Assembly: GCA_027073945.1 (NCBI GenBank)
Contig: JALTEL010000625.1
Coordinates: 1-16,594 of the forward strand
DNA: 16,594 nt
From: Caldifarciminota bacterium
GTDB taxonomy: Bacteria; WOR-3; Hydrothermia; UBA1063; CAJXJZ01
Direction of reading: 5' to 3'
The position numbers were made by a program, and so were the translations under genes. Under the pieces are notes generated by a model. The model had not been told where the DNA came from, did no database searches, and saw only the letters and a list, made by a program, of their open reading frames with translations. Below, piece by piece: positions 14,804-16,594 of the stretch (position 1 is its first letter; every line of letters starts with the position of its first letter).

Positions 14804-15507
14804 CTCCTCGATGGTTTGACTATCTTGGATTTCAGTTCTTCAGGCGTGAGAACCTCAATCCTTCTGCCAGTTTCCAACCTGACTACACCCGCAGCTGCTA
14901 TGTTCTTGAAATCCGTATCCAGCGTTATTATTCCATCCACCTCTTCATTGTTCATTGCGGCCTGAATGAGGGATAAATCGGAAATAGATGGCTCCTTTTT
15001 GCCATACTGCGGTTTGGTTTCCATCAGTTCTGGCATTATTTCATCCACCTCAAACACTATATCAATAGCATCAAGCATTTTCTGGCTCATGTTATGGACC
15101 TCATCCAGAATCTTTTTTGTTGTGGCAACACGGATATCAGCTCTATTTATGACCCAACCGGAGATTTTTCCCCATTTCCTATCACCGTTCAGTGCAAAGA
15201 TAAATATGTTTGCATCAAGGAGGTAGAGTCTCCCGGATTTCTCTGACTTTGACTTTTCTTCCACGGCTGGTTTGTCAGAATGCCTTACATCGAATATCTG
15301 CACCTGAGTTCCCTTGGCACAATCATGCACCATCTCTGGATTGCCAGCAGCCAGAACCTCAAGAGGCAGGCTCTTCTTCGCAATTTCACAGACGATTTTC
15401 AGACGGCAACTTCCGCACACTTCGTCATCAGCGTAATCGGTTGTTCCGACAATGAGGCCTGGTGCTGCTCTGTCTACCGGTAACAGGGTTTTGAATTTTT
15501 TAGACAT
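14800..15507 (-). CDS. PIN-domain ribonuclease-like protein with N-terminal Cys cluster
   Basis: The product is 235 residues; the ATG lies after a GGGGGG stretch. Residues 31-63 hold C31, C34, C40 and C63 (CGSCRLKIVCE ... MVHDC), probably a zinc or iron-sulfur site. Residues 93-225 form a PIN domain with the expected acidic residues: D98 (LLDAN), E136 (LDEV), D177 (SISDLSL) and D197/D199 (TLDTDF). PIN domains are Mg-dependent RNases, often toxins (VapC) or rRNA-processing enzymes. At 235 residues with a fused Cys module, and with no antitoxin gene beside it, it is not a standard VapC. It is the first gene of the operon. A short copy of its Cys-cluster coding sequence is found at 3690-3733. 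Fold and catalytic residues are clear; target RNA is unknown. Confidence 0.85.
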   Translation of the reverse strand: MSKKFKTLLPVDRAAPGLIVGTTDYADDEVCGSCRLKIVCEIAKKSLPLEVLAAGNPEMVHDCAKGTQVQIFDVRHSDKPAVEEKSKSEKSGRLYLLDANIFIFALNGDRKWGKISGWVINRADIRVATTKKILDEVHNMSQKMLDAIDIVFEVDEIMPELMETKPQYGKKEPSISDLSLIQAAMNNEEVDGIITLDTDFKNIAAAGVVRLETGRRIEVLTPEELKSKIVKPSRR

Positions 15508-15599
15508 ATCTGACTGCCCCCCTGTGGAAAAGTGACGCTGTTTTTCCCCTGCAAGAGCCAGATGTATCCGAGTTCCAAACGATATACTTCTTCAGCCAA
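15474..15599 (-). other. Possible short upstream ORF overlapping the PIN gene start
   Basis: A frame of 41 codons from TTG at 15599, with AAGGAGGAG just 3 nt before it, runs into the first 34 nt of the PIN gene in another frame. The encoded stretch (RLAEEVYRLELGYIWLLQGK) looks amphipathic and protein-like. In-frame codons continue upstream of TTG to about 15643. It could be a leader peptide, a decayed gene end or chance. The ribosome binding site is too close for a confident start. Confidence 0.25.
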
Positions 15600-15647
15600 T
15601 CTCCTCCTTAAACTGTCCGTGAATCGACTTAGAAGGAAATCTGTTTT

Positions 15648-15657
15648 ACTTTAAAAG
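15648..15657 (-). promoter_or_regulatory. Candidate TATA-like box for the operon
   Basis: The minus strand reads CTTTTAAAGT after AAAATG, a fair archaeal BRE/TATA shape. It would start transcription near 15625, with a leader of about 115 nt before the PIN gene. It is the best of several AT-rich candidates in the 278-bp gap 15508-15785. Nothing else certain is seen in that gap apart from the short frame at 15474-15599 and the 10-bp palindrome ACAATATTGT at 15707-15716. Confidence 0.3.
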
Positions 15658-15785
15658 CATTTTGTAACACGAGATGTGAATATGCTTATATTCTGGTTGT
15701 TTTTTAACAATATTGTATTGGGTGCTGTTAATTGCTCCGTATCTTAAAGAGGGGATATGTAAGAAGTACCGCCCAATCTACCACT

Positions 15786-16594
15786 TCATACCCCCCTCAG
15801 AACATCCTCCAGTGTCCAGTAAACCACACCATCCTTCCGCATCTCTTCAATGCACTGCTCCGTAAAGCCGGACTTTGAGACCATCAGGTACCTCTTTTTG
15901 AAACCATCCAGATCCGTCAGTTCGGCCTTTCGCTTCAGGTCGTTCAGGGCCGCACAGGACATCTTCCTGTTTCTCCACTTCACCTCCCCGAAAAGGACTT
16001 CCCTTTTTCCTCTGCTTATGGCCACAATATCTATCTCCTCGCCCCTGCGTGACCACCATGCGCCGGTTGTTTCATAGCCAAACTCGTTCCTCACCGCCTC
16101 TCTCACCGTTTCTTCAAACCTTACCGATGTGAATCTGGGCAATTCATCCAGCGTCCTTTTCAGCGCTGCATCGTAGTTCCCTGTTTCAATGAGTGAGTTC
16201 TGGCTGAATACGAAGCGGAACCAGAAATCTATCAGGTTGTTTGAGATTCTGTACCTTGTGCTCTTGCTCCTGCCCTCCTTGGTTACAGGAATGTGGGGAA
16301 AGATGAGGCCGAAGTCATCCCTTAGGATTTGTATGTATTTGGAGAGGCTCTCCCGCTTTATTCCCGTTTTGTCGGAGATTGCTGTGAATGTTCCATACCC
16401 GTGGGAAATGGCCTCGAGAATGGAGAAATATGTGCTGTAGTTCGCTCCGAAATCCTCAATGAGCATGCCCTTCACCTCGTCCCTGAGCAGCGAAAAATCG
16501 GTGAAGAATGACCTCTTCAATACTTCCGGCATCTTTTTTTGGATCAGCCCCTGCTCCTCAAGCATGACATAATACTTCGGGAGCCCTCCGAATA
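15786..16594 (-). CDS. Archaeal DUF234-type ATPase, C-terminal part, 5'-truncated by window edge
   Basis: The frame is open past the ATG at 16565 to the right edge and reads FGGLPKYYVML there, a typical link between the ATPase core and the C-terminal part of this family. The start and the Walker motifs are therefore off-window. About 269 residues remain. They include a winged helix (FTAISDKTGIKRESLSKYIQ), a DFWFRFVF segment after it, and the DUF234 domain with EEIDIVA and LFGEVKW. This pair fits the E-x-D ... E-x-K pattern of PD-(D/E)XK nuclease folds. These ATPases are common in archaea and often mobile or present in many copies; their function is poorly known. It is separated from the PIN operon by 278 bp and is probably a separate transcription unit. 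Confidence 0.85.
   Translation of the reverse strand, partial: FGGLPKYYVMLEEQGLIQKKMPEVLKRSFFTDFSLLRDEVKGMLIEDFGANYSTYFSILEAISHGYGTFTAISDKTGIKRESLSKYIQILRDDFGLIFPHIPVTKEGRSKSTRYRISNNLIDFWFRFVFSQNSLIETGNYDAALKRTLDELPRFTSVRFEETVREAVRNEFGYETTGAWWSRRGEEIDIVAISRGKREVLFGEVKWRNRKMSCAALNDLKRKAELTDLDGFKKRYLMVSKSGFTEQCIEEMRKDGVVYWTLEDVLRGV

Noticed and set aside
14800..15507. VapC toxin of a classical VapBC pair
   Set aside because: The protein is about 100 residues longer than VapC, carries a Cys cluster, and no VapB-like antitoxin gene adjoins it; the short upstream frame is too weak to count as one.
15707..15716. Palindrome ACAATATTGT as an operator
   Set aside because: Ten-base AT-rich palindromes are frequent by chance in such gaps, and it is not placed at a clear promoter.

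Overview
The window looks archaeal, probably euryarchaeal, though I cannot place it more precisely. The pointers are a DUF234-type archaeal ATPase tail, heavy use of AGA/AGG and ATA codons, GGAGG-type ribosome binding sites, and TATA-like boxes at archaeal spacing. No rRNA, tRNA, CRISPR array or transposase was seen. Both window edges cut genes.

Layout. (1) Positions 3-3608, plus strand: the C-terminal part of a very large helical-repeat (TPR-like) protein, whose start is off the left edge. (2) Positions 3609-4916: 1.3 kb without a convincing protein gene. It holds a short relic of a Cys-rich PIN-protein gene (3690-3764) and two tandem, related, highly structured elements (about 3917-4346 and 4442-4875). 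I read these as a pair of paralogous noncoding RNA genes on the minus strand. Their ends are nearly identical and their middles differ. (3) Positions 4917-15507, minus strand: one tightly packed operon. In order of transcription it encodes a PIN-domain protein with a Cys cluster, a possible glycine-rich mini-peptide of about 30 residues, a Ycf46-like AAA+ ATPase, a large UPF1/DNA2-like SF1 helicase, a protein with a PLD-like C-terminus, a long coiled-coil protein, a DUF2997 protein, a DUF1257 (Ycf35-like) protein and an NrdG-like radical SAM protein. Almost every junction overlaps by about 4 nt or is separated by 1-15 nt. (4) Positions 15786-16594, minus strand: the C-terminal part of an archaeal DUF234 ATPase, cut by the right edge.

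How it may work together (inference). The operon combines nucleic-acid enzymes (PIN RNase, SF1 helicase, PLD-like protein), a remodelling AAA+ ATPase, and the small DUF1257/DUF2997/radical-SAM group that I recall as neighbours of Ycf46-like ATPases in bacteria. The two structured RNAs start only a few tens of bases downstream of the last gene, on the same strand, each with its own conserved TATA-like box. A ribonucleoprotein or RNA-processing/defence machine built from these proteins and RNAs is a reasonable working idea, but nothing in the sequence proves a function.
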